Notes under the pieces: generated by a model
Databases searched by the model: none
Seen by the model: only the letters and a program-made list of their open reading frames with translations
Told to the model about the DNA's origin: nothing
Shown here: in pieces, positions 33,894 through 44,086 of the stretch
Numbering within the stretch: position 1 is the first letter of the stretch
How the letters are laid out: every line of letters starts with the position of its first letter
Made by a program: the position numbers and the translations under genes
Source of the DNA: Phanerochaete sordida
Taxonomy: Eukaryota; Basidiomycota; Agaricomycetes; Polyporales; Phanerochaetaceae
Length of the DNA: 64,000 nucleotides
NCBI GenBank assembly: GCA_019973155.2
Contig: BPQB01000032.1
Span: 248,001 to 312,000, forward strand
Reading direction: 5' to 3'

Positions 33894-34978
33894 TTAAATA
33901 TCGCTGTCGGGATTCACGTAGAATACCAAAGGAAGGTTGTTGAGAATCCGCCGCAACCATCCCGCCCTGAACGCTTTATGCCAGTGCAATGAAGCGTTCG
34001 TCTCCCGACCATGTTCGAAGTCCACGAGCCGCCATTCATGGGCACGTTTGTGAAACGGGCATACCCGCCCAGGTAGGCCCGGCGGGGCCTGTGGCGCGCG
34101 CAGGATGTTCGCGTATCGAATATCGCTCGTCCACACACGCATGTGCGCGAGGTCATCGTAGAGGTCATCGATGTCCTGTCTGAAGTCACCACCGTGGTCA
34201 GTGAGGGTGTTGGGCTCGACCGGAGGGAGGGGGGCATTCGACTCACAACAGAGAGTCTGACAAGGGCTCGCCGATGGGCAGAAACCCCCCGAGGCGCTCC
34301 AGGACGAGAATCGACACAAAACAACGAGACTCATCAAACTGCTGGAAATCCAGGTCTTCTGGTGCATCTGTTGGCTCCTCGTACTGCATGTCCGTGTATG
34401 GATGTGTGCGAATGTTGTCGATGTCGGCCAGGACATCATCATCAGTCCAGTGGACGAGGCGGGTGCCAGTCGGAAGCTGGGCATCGAAGTAGCCAAAGCA
34501 TCGTGGGATCGAGACACCCTGTATCGCTTGCATGAAATCGTAGTAGTACGCGTCATGAGCTACGCCCGCGCGAATACCAAGGTATGATATCTTGACGACG
34601 AGAGGAGGGAGAGAGGATAGGAGTTCCTCACTTGTCCCTTCACGGGCCATCGTCGCTTCGAAGACGATTCCTGAGCTACCACGCCCTAGTTTGGCCCCAA
34701 GAGATAGGTTAAGGTCCAGGTTGCCGAGCGATGGCTGCGGGTGACAAGGAAGCCGAGTCTCCTCCGTGCCTGCGATTGGAGATCCAAAGAGTAGTTTGGG
34801 GTTGCGGGCACCGGTCGCCCGCTGGAATAAGACAGTTTGTAATTCACCGGTCTCGTTGCGACCACCCAACGTGACGGTCTGAGCGATCTTAGAAAAGGCG
34901 TTTGGAGGCTATCGGAAATCATACTTAGACGAATTAGACAGTTTTGTGGTCGACTCGGCTCACTATGTGCACGTCCAT
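33894..34978 (-). CDS. Protein kinase-like protein, divergent
   Basis: Kinase-fold protein of unknown substrate. A 15-base first exon (MDVHI) splices to PPNAFSKIAQTVTLGGRNE. N-lobe: LGAKLGRGSSGIVFEA is the glycine-rich loop; the Lys of PPLVVKISYLG is the ATP-anchoring lysine. Hinge region: FVSILVLERLGGFLPIGEPL. After one intron the C-lobe reads DDLAHMRVWTSDIRYANILR, with catalytic-loop Asp and Asn, and LVDFEHG in place of DFG (Asp kept, Gly displaced). The protein ends NLPLVFYVNPDSDI, and the C-lobe is much shorter than in typical kinases. Key polar residues survive, so it may be active or a small-molecule kinase. A broken paralogue lies directly upstream. Confidence 0.7.
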
Positions 34979-35004
34979 GTGCGATGTAATGGATGGTTGG
35001 CAAC

Positions 35005-35025
35005 CCTCAGGCCTCAGGCCTCAGG
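35005..35025. repeat. Three tandem copies of CCTCAGG
   Basis: Perfect 7-base unit three times, just upstream of the kinase-like gene's ATG. Confidence 0.7.
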
Positions 35026-35195
35026 CGCTATGTAGCGACAGTGATGTTCGTTTCTCACGTGCACTGCATACAGATAGCGTGGAATATGTTCGATTCAGTG
35101 TGCTTAGAAACGTTGAGCTACGCGATGAGCTACCGGTGGCAAGCAGTGCAATAAGCGTTGTGTTCAGACGTTCTGTCGGGTAATAAGCAATACTG

Positions 35196-35371
35196 CTAGC
35201 AAAATTCGAGATCGATGTAAAACCCGCGCGGAAGATTCTGCAAGATCTTCCTGAACCAAGCTCGCCGCCACATTTCATGCCCTTGCTGCGTAGCATTGCT
35301 CTCGTTGGTCTCTTGCAGGCGCGCGAGGTCGTCGAAAATGTCGTGCACGTCCTGTCTGCGACATCGTTGCT
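35196..35371 (-). pseudogene. Truncated kinase-like paralogue, last exon only
   Basis: Following an acceptor identical in context to that of the neighbouring gene (gacag), the exon reads DVHDIFDDLARLQETNESNA, then HEMWRRAWFRKILQNLPRGF and YIDLEFC. This aligns with the final exon of the intact gene at both ends, but the whole middle (catalytic loop through the DFG-like motif) is missing, without a frame change. No N-lobe could be found upstream. Remnant of a tandem duplication, or a very short non-catalytic product. Confidence 0.6.
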
Positions 35372-35714
35372 TACAACTTTCATCACGGAAAAGCTATAGG
35401 CACGAAGTGCAAGTTGAACTTGAGAGACCTTAGGCGACCGTGCCTATGCTTGAAGCTCGAAGCTTGATTTCCCCAAGTTCTCAAGTGTCCATACCTGTGT
35501 ACATGTCGGGACCAAGAGGATCGACGACATGCCAGAAAGAACCTGCATACTCGAGCATCGTGGATTCGGAGGAGGCCTGAAACTGTCCAGCCCATACCGC
35601 GCAATACCCTCGTGCAGTGCAACAGTCGATGTCAAGCCGCTGATAAACTGTGGAGGGAGTGTGTCTGATACCACGAGTTTCGTACTGTTACATGCTATTT
35701 TCCGTCATTATTGA
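35372..35714. other. Unassigned stretch beside the kinase remnant
   Basis: Minus-strand frames contain protein-like pieces (for example MLEYAGSFWHVVDPLGPD near 35560-35520) followed by a possible GTATGG donor, but no family is recognised. They could belong to the remnant paralogue. Confidence 0.3.
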
Positions 35715-37134
35715 CTACTTCAATGGACGGATCGCTTGTGCAGGAGGCCACTTGTCGAAATGACCTGCCGACTTGTAGAGGCGGTTGTAGTCAGAGCCAT
35801 CGCCCTGCGTAGATCACGATGAATAAGGAAGTAAATTCAACGGCGGGAACACTACTCACGAATGCAGAGAAGGGGAAGCCCTTGTCGAACGACACGATGT
35901 TGTCAAGCGTCTTGATCTGCTCTGGTGTGAGCAAGATGTCGAGCGCCTCCAGGTTCTGGTGCAGGTGCTCGACCTTGCGGCCGCCGATGATGGGGAAAAC
36001 GTAGGGCGCCTTCTGCATGAGGTACGCGATCGCCACTGCACGAAGGTCAGCTTAGACCTGGCAGAGGTGTTCGCAGGACATAACGCGTACCGGACGTGAT
36101 GTTCTTCGCGCCGATCTCCGCAGCGACTTTCTCGAGCGCGAGGCAGACCTCGCGTTGCTCCTCGGTGCGCTTCCAGTCCCCAGACAGCGCGCGGCCGCCC
36201 TCGCCCGACTCGAGGCGGCGCTGCTCCTCTGCGTCCGTGCGGATCTTGCCGCCCGCGAGGACGTTCCACGGCGCGAGCGCCATGCCTGCGGCGGCGCGGT
36301 CAGCAGCGCGCGGTGCGTCTGGGGAAGACGTGCGTACCTTCGCTGAGAGCCATGGGCAGGATGTCGCGCTCGAAGTCGCGCTGCATGATGCTCCACGCGC
36401 CCTGGTAGATCACGAACGGTGTCTTGCCCGTGAGGCGCGCGTACGTGTTCGCCTTCGCGACGACCCACGCGGGCGTGTCGGACACGCCGAGGTAGAGCAC
36501 CTTGCCCTGCACGACGAGGTTGTGCAGGCCGTTCATGACCTCTTCGATGCCTGTGGTGTAGTCCCACCAGTGCACGTACAAGACGTCGACGTAGTCCGTG
36601 CGCAGCTTCTTGAGTGACGCGTTCACCGAGTTGTGCATCGACTTTAGGTTGTTGCCGGTGTACTGCGTCTTCTGCGGGAGCTCTTCGTGTGGTACGCCGC
36701 GCTTGTAGTTCGTCGTGTACTGCAGGGACGGATGTCAGGCGCGTGTATCCCAAATGAACGTCGGCAGACGGACCTTGGTCGCAAGCACGATCTGTTCGCG
36801 GAGACCGCGCTTCTCCATCCACTCGCCGATGAACTCCTCGGAGCTTTCGTCTTGGCTACACGTCTGTCAGCATTCGAAAACAAGGAACGCACACGGGCAC
36901 TTACTAGCCATTAGCTGTGTCGATGAAGTTGCCACCGGCCTCGTAGAACGCGTCAAGGAGCTTGAAGCTGCTCTCCTTGTCCATCGCACCCATGCCGAGC
37001 TCCGCCCACTTGTCGCCGATGCTCATGGCACCGAGCTGGATGGGCGAGACGTGCACGCCTGCGAGCGGCGCAAGCTGGCGATGGCGACCCAGCTTGGTGG
37101 GGGCGTCGGGAGGGGGTGCCCAGAGTCCGCTCAT
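35715..37134 (-). CDS. Aldo-keto reductase, aryl-alcohol dehydrogenase type
   Basis: NADPH-dependent reductase related to yeast AAD14 and to fungal aryl-alcohol dehydrogenases, which interconvert aromatic aldehydes and alcohols. Starts MSGLWAPPPDAPTKLGRHRQ. The catalytic tetrad is visible: Asp in GGNFIDTANG, Tyr at the next exon start (YQDESSEEFIG), Lys in IVLATKVRL and His in VLYVHWWDYTTG. Further segments: KVLYLGVSDTPAWVVAKAN, TPFVIYQGAWSIMQRDFERD, MALAPWNVLAGGKIRTDAEE, VAIAYLMQKAPYVFPIIGGR (cofactor-binding end) and the C-terminus FDKWPPAQAIRPLK. About six introns. Common partner of extracellular peroxidase and oxidase systems in white-rot fungi; TATA box about 80 bases upstream. Confidence 0.9.
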
Positions 37135-38510
37135 GCTGTGTCTTGGTCAGACGTCGAGGTGGGATGTGGATGTGGGAGGGAAGGAGCGGCAAGCATGTCG
37201 AGCAGCTGCGAGCCTTATATATAGGGAACGCTGAATCCCAGATGTATTAGGCAGCACGCACATGACGGTGGACCCAGCTGTCCGTAAAATCAATCGCTGT
37301 CACACTCCCCAGAGCTTCCAGCTTGGCCTCGCGGAGTCTGGCATGACGTTTGTCGAGATAACGTTTGCCAGCTGTATCGACGTTGCTATCTCCTCCGCGT
37401 GGCTTCCGACGGCATCGACCCCTCCACCTCCAAATCTGAGTCTCGTCGATGACTCGAAGCGGCACCGACGACCAGGGCCAAGCTGCAGCAAACGCAGTGC
37501 AGGGTCGACGAGACGCACATCGATAGATCACATGGTGTGGCCTATGGCTAGGATGTATGTCGTCTTGGCCTCTTTGTAAGCTCCAAGCGCACCGAACGAG
37601 AACGGTCCTCCGTGTGAACGCGACTTACCAACACAGGCTGCCGCAGTCGCCGTCGATAGGTCTGGCACAGACGAGTCATTGCACGGCGCTGCTTCATCAA
37701 CAAAAAGAGGGATCCGAGGCTATGGGAGAGCCCAGCGAGGTAGAAACAAGCGTCACCTGACAGACCGCGAATCGTTCGAAGGAAGGTGTTCGCGTTGTGC
37801 CTGGGAATGACGCGTCCACGGTCCGCGACAGCAGCACGAGCCGGAAACGAAGAGGATCAATCGATGCTGGCGTGGATAAGCTGCTGAGAATTAGAAGGTT
37901 CTGGTGGTACTCCAGTCCGCGATGAAGTCCTCGAGGTCGACGTCTTTAACGAACCAATTTTCCTGGTGTTTATTAGTCCTACGTTAGGTAGTTATCGAGA
38001 TGACCAATCCAAGTTATGCCAAACATGGAGCTTATCTGGGACATAATCTGTCCCTTCACAGAACATAGTGTGTGCTATTCCAGGGCTGTACGCCTAAGTT
38101 CATGCCAGCTATATTAAAACCTGTCTTCGTGCGTAGATAGTTTCAGGGTGGCCCGCCAGTGGTCTACGTCGCCAAATGAAAATCGAATGGCGTTTTATTC
38201 GTCAAAAAATGCTGAGATAGCTTGAGCCTCGGGTCAAAGGTATTGGGCTCACGTTGGCGAGTATTGCAGTGCTAAGGCCTCGACTCCTGGAGCCATTATA
38301 TATACCGTCGGGATGAATGTCCTCAAGCAAGCTGGCCAGCAGTCCGGAATCTGCCGCGCGCCACGAAGGTCCCGATAAGCGCCAGGTCTCTCGCATTCTG
38401 CACACCAGTGACCACAACGACAAACCTAGCACGCATGCCATGAACACAAGCGAGGTGTGTGGTTTTCGTTAGCGGAAGCGCTGGAAAACGTGCAGCGGCG
38501 GGTCCATACT
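37135..38510. other. 1.4-kb gap with an orphan C-terminal exon
   Basis: The minus strand at 37891-37962 reads ENWFVKDVDLEDFIADWS then TTRTF and a stop, preceded by an acceptor (acaccag). The composition is typical of a real protein end, but I find no matching upstream exons before 38510. Otherwise nothing recognised. Confidence 0.3.
37214..37223 (-). promoter_or_regulatory. TATA box of the aldo-keto reductase
   Basis: Minus strand CTATATATAAGG region, about 80 bases before the ATG at 37134. Confidence 0.5.
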
Positions 38511-39655
38511 ATGTTGACCACCATCCTCTAATCTGCTCACGTTTGAATCGTCTTGGTTTTGCAGCCCATCCTTGTCTTCGATCTGAAAGATTGCCTGAGC
38601 CTTGGAGATGCCGCCTAAATGCAAGTGCACATTACAACTCAAAGCCGTGTTGGTCGAGGCAGCTAAGCTCGGTGGCTGCGTATGCCTGCTCGTCTTTCAC
38701 TGCGCTAGGCGAAGGCCCAAGACGAACTTGGCCGGAAGCCCTACGCGGATGGGAGTCCACTCAGCACCCAGCATTCCTCTACACTCCCAGAAAAGAACAC
38801 GAGCAAGTGCCGCACGAAGGGCGAGCTCGCTCTGTGCGGCATCCACCCATCACCGAGTTGAAGATGACGAACTTCGAGGGCCGGCTCGGCTACGCGCTCC
38901 TAATGACACTGTCGCGGCTGCAGGAATCATTCGGGTTCTGCTTCTGGACGTGCTGGCTCGCAGAGCTCGCGGAGAAAAGCCTGGATTACACCAAGGAGCT
39001 CGGACGCCGGAACGCGCGCGACCTCAAGACGATGGTGCAGTGAAACGAGGTGCACGGCATCCGCTCTATGCGCACGAGCAGCGAGATGTTTCCGCCTGCG
39101 AGCCATAAGGAGTGAGGGTACGAGGTCGCGTACGCGCAGGACGTGCTTGCGGCGGTCGATGCGCTCGCGTGCAAGTTGCGGCACTGCTTGACAATGTCCT
39201 CGGGGCAGTTCACGCAGCTCCGCCGGAATCCCAGAGAGCTGTCATCGAGGCGTTGATACGTGAGCTTGAATGTTTGTATATGCACTATGTATGGCCTGTC
39301 CTGCGCTGACGATTTGAGTAGACCATTACCCTACATGAGTCTTAGGAGGGACAGTGTCATCATTCTCCATATGGCCGTGAGTACTAGCAGCCTAACCACT
39401 CACTCACGGATTGTGACACCGCGCCAGGGAGTGTACGGCGACGATCCCGCAACGAGGCGGAGGTGGAAGCGACTGAATAGGCACTGAAGAAACGTTGCGC
39501 GAACAAGGGTGTGGTTGGGAGCTCATGCACATGAGTCGCGGACTAAAGGAACGTGTCTGTGCCCGTGGAGAGCGCGCCGGTCGCGGAGGTTGAGGTCGAG
39601 GAGTACCCCGACGTCACGGAGGAAGAGCAAGGCCTGGAGGTGCTAGGCCTTTGGG
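38511..39655 (+). pseudogene. UV-damage endonuclease pseudogene
   Basis: Broken copy of the gene at 56,239-58,233. From the ATG at 38511 it keeps the presequence region, the second start (MPPKCKC for MPPKRKR), TNFEGRLGYALL, LGRRNARDLKTMVQ, EVHGIRSMRTSSEMFP, GQFTQL, RDSVIILHMA and GVYGDDPATRRR. Breaks: an in-frame TAA seven codons in; two Trp codons turned to TGA (after KTMVQ and after SHKE); several frame shifts; and loss of the central TIM-barrel/C-terminal section, after which the acidic tail (VAEVEVEEYPDVTEE) is still visible near 39600. It cannot make a functional enzyme. Confidence 0.85.
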
Positions 39656-40644
39656 CGTTCGGTCTAGAGTCACTATGTCTCGGTATGTCAACGACGTGTT
39701 TGGTATTGCATGGGCTCATCTAAGGTCCGCAGATCATACAACGCCGTGGGCATCCAGAGCTGCCGGAAATCTGTGCTGTCCAAGGTTATTCAGGTACCCA
39801 GATTGCCCTGCAAGACGGTACACAGTCGACGAGCACGTCGTATTAAAAGGTATGTACGTCGCCGCATATATCGCGCTCTGCCATTTACGGCGCAGGGCCC
39901 GGGCTCGCAGCGCGTGTCATTTGCGATGCTTTATTTTTTTCCAGGTCCTGTGATGTCTGGTCAGCTGCACGCTACCTTCATTCACAACCACCTTCCTTTC
40001 CTTCCTCCGGCGGTCCATGCGAGAACGATTTCTTCCCTTCCTTCTAGGAGCCCACGTGCTGGGCTTGACATCATCGACATCTCGGAAAGTTGCGCTTGCA
40101 TCTATACTGAAGTTTCGCGCTGTCTAACTTCTCGTGATGAAAAGTCACTACATGCGCTCTTCCGGGATCGGAAGGCCGCATTTCCAGCACTGTGTACACA
40201 ATTTCGTCCCTTTCTCGCGCTTTCTTGTTCACTTACAGCCCACAGGCAAGGCTCAGGCAAGGCAGTGGTCATGTCGAAGTTGTGAAGGTACGCCCGCATG
40301 TACTGTATGTATGATCGATTGCGTGCTGATTGGTGTTCGGTATGCGTAAAGGTCGTTGTATGTACGTCGAACTGACGAGAAAACTGCCAAGGTTCAAACT
40401 TCAAAGCAGATGACTCAGAACGCCACGGTGCGTACTACTTGAAGCAACAGGCGAACCCCAAGCTGCAGCTGACTGTTACCGAGCAGCGCATGTGGTGCCA
40501 TTGAACACGTCGTATCGTTCGCGAATGTAATCTTCACGTCACGAAGCGTCTAGATTGAGGCGACCTACACGAGGCCGTCTTTTCCGGATGCCGCGCGCTC
40601 GTTGTGCGGGCACGGCAAAGAGTGTTTGTCGCCCCGTTGTCGAT

Positions 40645-40670
40645 GGTGAGTACTCGGTATGTCATGCGAG
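40645..40670. promoter_or_regulatory. 26-base block identical in both arms (arm A copy)
   Basis: Core GAGTACTCGGTATGTCATGC, identical to the reverse complement of 55297-55322 while flanking sequence has diverged. About 500 bases upstream of the DUF2235 start. It begins GGTGAGT, so it may be a 5' untranslated intron donor rather than a protein-binding site. Confidence 0.45.
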
Positions 40671-41072
40671 AGAAAATATAGAGCTAAAACGCATATAGAT
40701 GTATATCTGACATGTGCCAGCTCCCAGCAGCGGGGTGCCAACATTACTCTGTGCAAATAATGAGCGGTTGTAGGCCGCCAGATGGCAGCCCGCATGCACG
40801 GAAGCCCAAAGCCCAGCGTGCCCGCTGCACCAGCAATTTACCTGCCAGCCCGGTGCCCAATGCCTTGCATAGCAGCGACAAGTTCCGCAAGCATGCTACG
40901 CCGAGAGGCACGCACGCCAGATATATCCGCATTTTCCTTTCACGGCGCAGGCATACTTGGGGAGTACGGCATCCTTGGTATGTGTCAGTGAGCCCTCATT
41001 TATCGAAACACAAATTGTGGCGGCTTCTCTTCCGGAGTTTCCCATGTCTGCACGGCGGCAGCTGATCGACAG

Positions 41073-41096
41073 CGCTGATAGGACGTGCACGACGGT
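41073..41096. promoter_or_regulatory. 24-base block identical in both arms (arm A copy)
   Basis: Core TGATAGGACGTGCACGACGG directly followed by an AT-rich TTATTTA element about 65 bases before the ATG. Identical to the reverse complement of 54870-54893. Likely core promoter or upstream element of DUF2235-A. Confidence 0.55.
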
Positions 41097-41162
41097 TATT
41101 TAGCCCCGAGCGAGCTTCCGCTAGCTGCTCACAGCCAGAAGAGCTCCACACCGTGGCACACC

Positions 41163-43532
41163 ATGGACACGTTTCCCTACACCGACAGATCGCCTTCTCT
41201 CGACTCGAACGCTTCCGATGACACGCTCCACGACCCAATCTCGCCGTCGTCGCTGTACGATGTGCGACCGGGTCTGATGGGTCCGAAGGACAAGACGTCA
41301 TTTGCGGACGAGCAAGACGCAGCAGCGCGCCACGACGACATCACCGCCGACGCAGTCCGGGAAGAGGCAGACAAGGCGCAGAAGGTGTGGATCCCCGCAA
41401 GCCATACCAGCCGTACACTCGCCCTCTGCTTTGATGGCACTGGCGATCACTTTGACTATGAGGTGGGTATTTGTGGGACTTATCCTGACGCCGCGCCGCT
41501 GACAGGCGCCGCAGAACTCCAACGTCGTGAATATCTTCTCCATGCTGCGCAAAGACGATACGACGCAGCAGCTGGTCTACTATCAGGTTAGCCCTGGATG
41601 CAAATTCCCCGTCGATGCGCTAACGAAAACCTACGTGAGCAGCCTGGGATTGGCACGTATACAGGGACCGATCTGCCGATCATCTCAACAATAAGCAAGA
41701 CTCTGGACGAAATGTTCGCGATGAATATATCCACGCACATCAAAGGTGGGCATCTTCCTATTTCGACGCTCGAGTCAGCACCATGACAGCTTCCCCGGGC
41801 GGCAGATGGGTATAGCTTCCTCATGGAGAACTACACCGACGGTGACAAGATTTGCCTCTTTGGCTTCTCACGAGGCGCGTACACTGCACGCGCACTTGCC
41901 GGGATGCTCCAAAAGGTGTGTAGTTTATCTTGTGCCGGAACGTTCTCTCAGGATAACGGCGAAGCACTCAGGTTGATCTCTTGCCGCGGTCCAACGACGC
42001 CCAACTGTCCTTTGCATACGACATGTACGCCAAAATGGCGACGGATGCCGATGCGACGGACTTTGATGACCAGGTAGTGCTCGTGGAGACCTTCAAGCGC
42101 ACCTTCTGTCGAGAGGTCAAGGTCGAGTTCCTGGGTGTTTGGTCCGTTACGACCTGATCTCGGTACTTTTGTTCGCTGACTCCGCTCTACACAGGGACAC
42201 CGTCAACTCTGTCGGCCTGATTCCGCGCATGTTGCCCTTCGTGTACATGAACAACGGCGTGCAGCACCTGCGCCACGCGCTTTCGCTCGACGAGCGCCGC
42301 GTGCGCTTCATTCCCAGCTTCGCCTCCGCCTTCATCCCGCGCCGCATGGACGCAGGCGAGCGCGCGGAGCGGCGCTTCGAGGACGCTGTGAACGCTGCGG
42401 CCGACGCGCACTGCGACGTGCGCGAGGTCTGGTTTGCGGGTGTGCACGCAGACGTCGGCGGAGGGTCCGTAAAGAACAGCACGCGCCACGCGCTCGCGCG
42501 CATCCCGTTGCGCTGGATGATCCGCGAGACCCTCCGCTGCAGCACCGGGCTCCTCTACGACGGCGCGATGCTTCAGCAAGTCGGGCTCTCGCTCGCACGC
42601 GCGCCTGACGGCACCGTGCACCTCGCTGACGCGCCGCGTCGCCTCGGTGCGCACGAGCTCGGCGCACACCCCGGGCTTCGCGTCGACATTGAGGAGGAGC
42701 AGCCCGCGCAGTGCCTGTCGTGGGCGGCGGCCGTCGTTGCGTTCTTCACGGCGTTCTTCGGTGTGCTGTTTGGCGGCACAGCGAGCACGCTCTCCGACAC
42801 GGCGAAGCTCGGCGGCGGGCGGTACGTCCTACCGTCGCGCATGCACCCGACGCACGCCCGCGCATTACATGAGCACCACGGACACGACGCGCCGCTTGTG
42901 GATCCCCATGCGATCAACGATGCGCACATGCAGGAGCAGGCACCGCTGTTTGAGGCTGTCGAGGAGCTCGCGGACGCACTGAGCCTCATGCACGACCAGC
43001 TCTCTCCCGCCGGAGGTGCGCCCCTCGTCTCCTGCCAGCGGCCTGTCCCATGCTCACGTTGGCGTTTCTTCCAGGCTGGAAGCGGCTGCTGTGGCTCGCG
43101 ATGGAGTACCTGCCCGCGCGCATCCGCGTCGAGCGGCCGTTACACATCAAGCACGGCGCGGACGCGTGGGAGTGGTGGAGCCGGCCGCAGGACCCAGAGG
43201 ACCGCCTCGTCTGGCAGTGGGTCACGGTGTGCGTGCCGATACGCCCTCTGCACTCTTGCAATGGCTAACGGTGCACGTATAGTTGGAATCGCTGTCGCGG
43301 TCGCATGCTTGCGGGCAAGGTCATCGAGTCGGGCCTGCGGGTACACCGCTCGGTCAAGACGCGGCTCGAGGCGCGCGGGATCCGCCTCAAGCACACGCAT
43401 AGCCCCGGGGAACTTTACATCCCGCAAGTGCGGCCTGCCCTACCACGTGCAAAGGGCGAAGCATGGCCCACGCAGCTTACACACCGCGAGTGGAACGTCG
43501 ATGTACCGCTCTATTGGGAGTGGGTTGACTGA
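41163..43532 (+). CDS. DUF2235 alpha/beta-hydrolase (Tle1-like), copy A
   Basis: Putative lipid or ester hydrolase of the DUF2235 family, which includes bacterial Tle1 phospholipases; fungal members are uncharacterised. Starts [20 protein letters not shown]. Motifs: [14 protein letters not shown] near residue 90; [32 protein letters not shown]; nucleophile elbow [19 protein letters not shown] (GFSRG, Ser); [31 protein letters not shown] carrying the catalytic His and Asp; and C-terminal [19 protein letters not shown] with end [10 protein letters not shown] hydrophobic stretch [18 protein letters not shown] in the insert may touch membrane. About nine exons, all splice sites intact; no signal peptide. 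Not a pseudogene, although the endonuclease beside it is. Confidence 0.88.
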
Positions 43533-44086
43533 GGGTATCCACCTTGCTGTGGCGTCAGACGGCTGGGATGGTAGAGCCTTTACTATTGCGCAAAGAACAC
43601 ACATCGTGTGGTCTTGTTGATTTCTAGGTGTCCTACTGTATTTTCTTGAACGTTCTTGTATGAAACTCAGTAACAGGAGGCCAACTCTCGAGGAACATGG
43701 TCAGCTGCGCGGGAACGTTACCTCTGGAAGGAAGGCGCCGTTAGCTAGGTTCGTCCTCGAGTCCGTGATTTTTGACCGATATATTCTGTTGATGTGACAT
43801 TGCTAGTAAGACGACGCCGAACCTGTGGTTATGTAGTACTTACGGGCCACCAGTGCTGAGCCCTGAGTACTAAGTACCAAGTCCTCGCTGACTGAACACG
43901 TCGTATCAACCTCAAATAGCATGTAAAATTTAGGATACATCGAAGTCGCGCCGTACTGGAAGATATTGCAAAGACATAGAGGAATAACCAGAAAACTTTA
44001 CATTACTTCCATCAACAAGAGATCATACCGCTTCAAGATCATTCTCGCCACACCATCGTACAAAACCTAAGTATAGGTTGACCAAC
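43533..44086. other. Convergent 3' region
   Basis: 555 bases between the stops of DUF2235-A and the NuSAP-like gene; AT-richer, nothing coding seen. Similarity to arm B does not extend here. Confidence 0.5.

Larger units (their letters stand above)
39656..41162. other. Duplicated intergenic region and DUF2235-A promoter
   Basis: 1.5 kb, alignable by eye with the reverse complement of 54,805-56,238 in several blocks. No gene is recognised. A minus-strand frame around 40415-40680 shows similar codons in both arms but is interrupted by stops in each. Confidence 0.55.
38511..43532 (+). repeat. Inverted segmental duplication, arm A (decayed endonuclease + DUF2235)
   Basis: This 5.0-kb stretch matches the reverse complement of 52,439-58,233 gene by gene: endonuclease, intergenic region, DUF2235, in the same order and relative orientation. 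Similarity includes intergenic DNA (identical 24- and 26-base blocks) and stops at the DUF2235 stop codon. Divergence is substantial, so the duplication is not recent. Confidence 0.85.

Noticed and set aside
39040..39120. RIP-type mutation as the cause of the two TGG-to-TGA stops in the endonuclease pseudogene
   Set aside because: Only two clear cases, contexts do not share one dinucleotide pattern, and DUF2235 beside it is unmutated.
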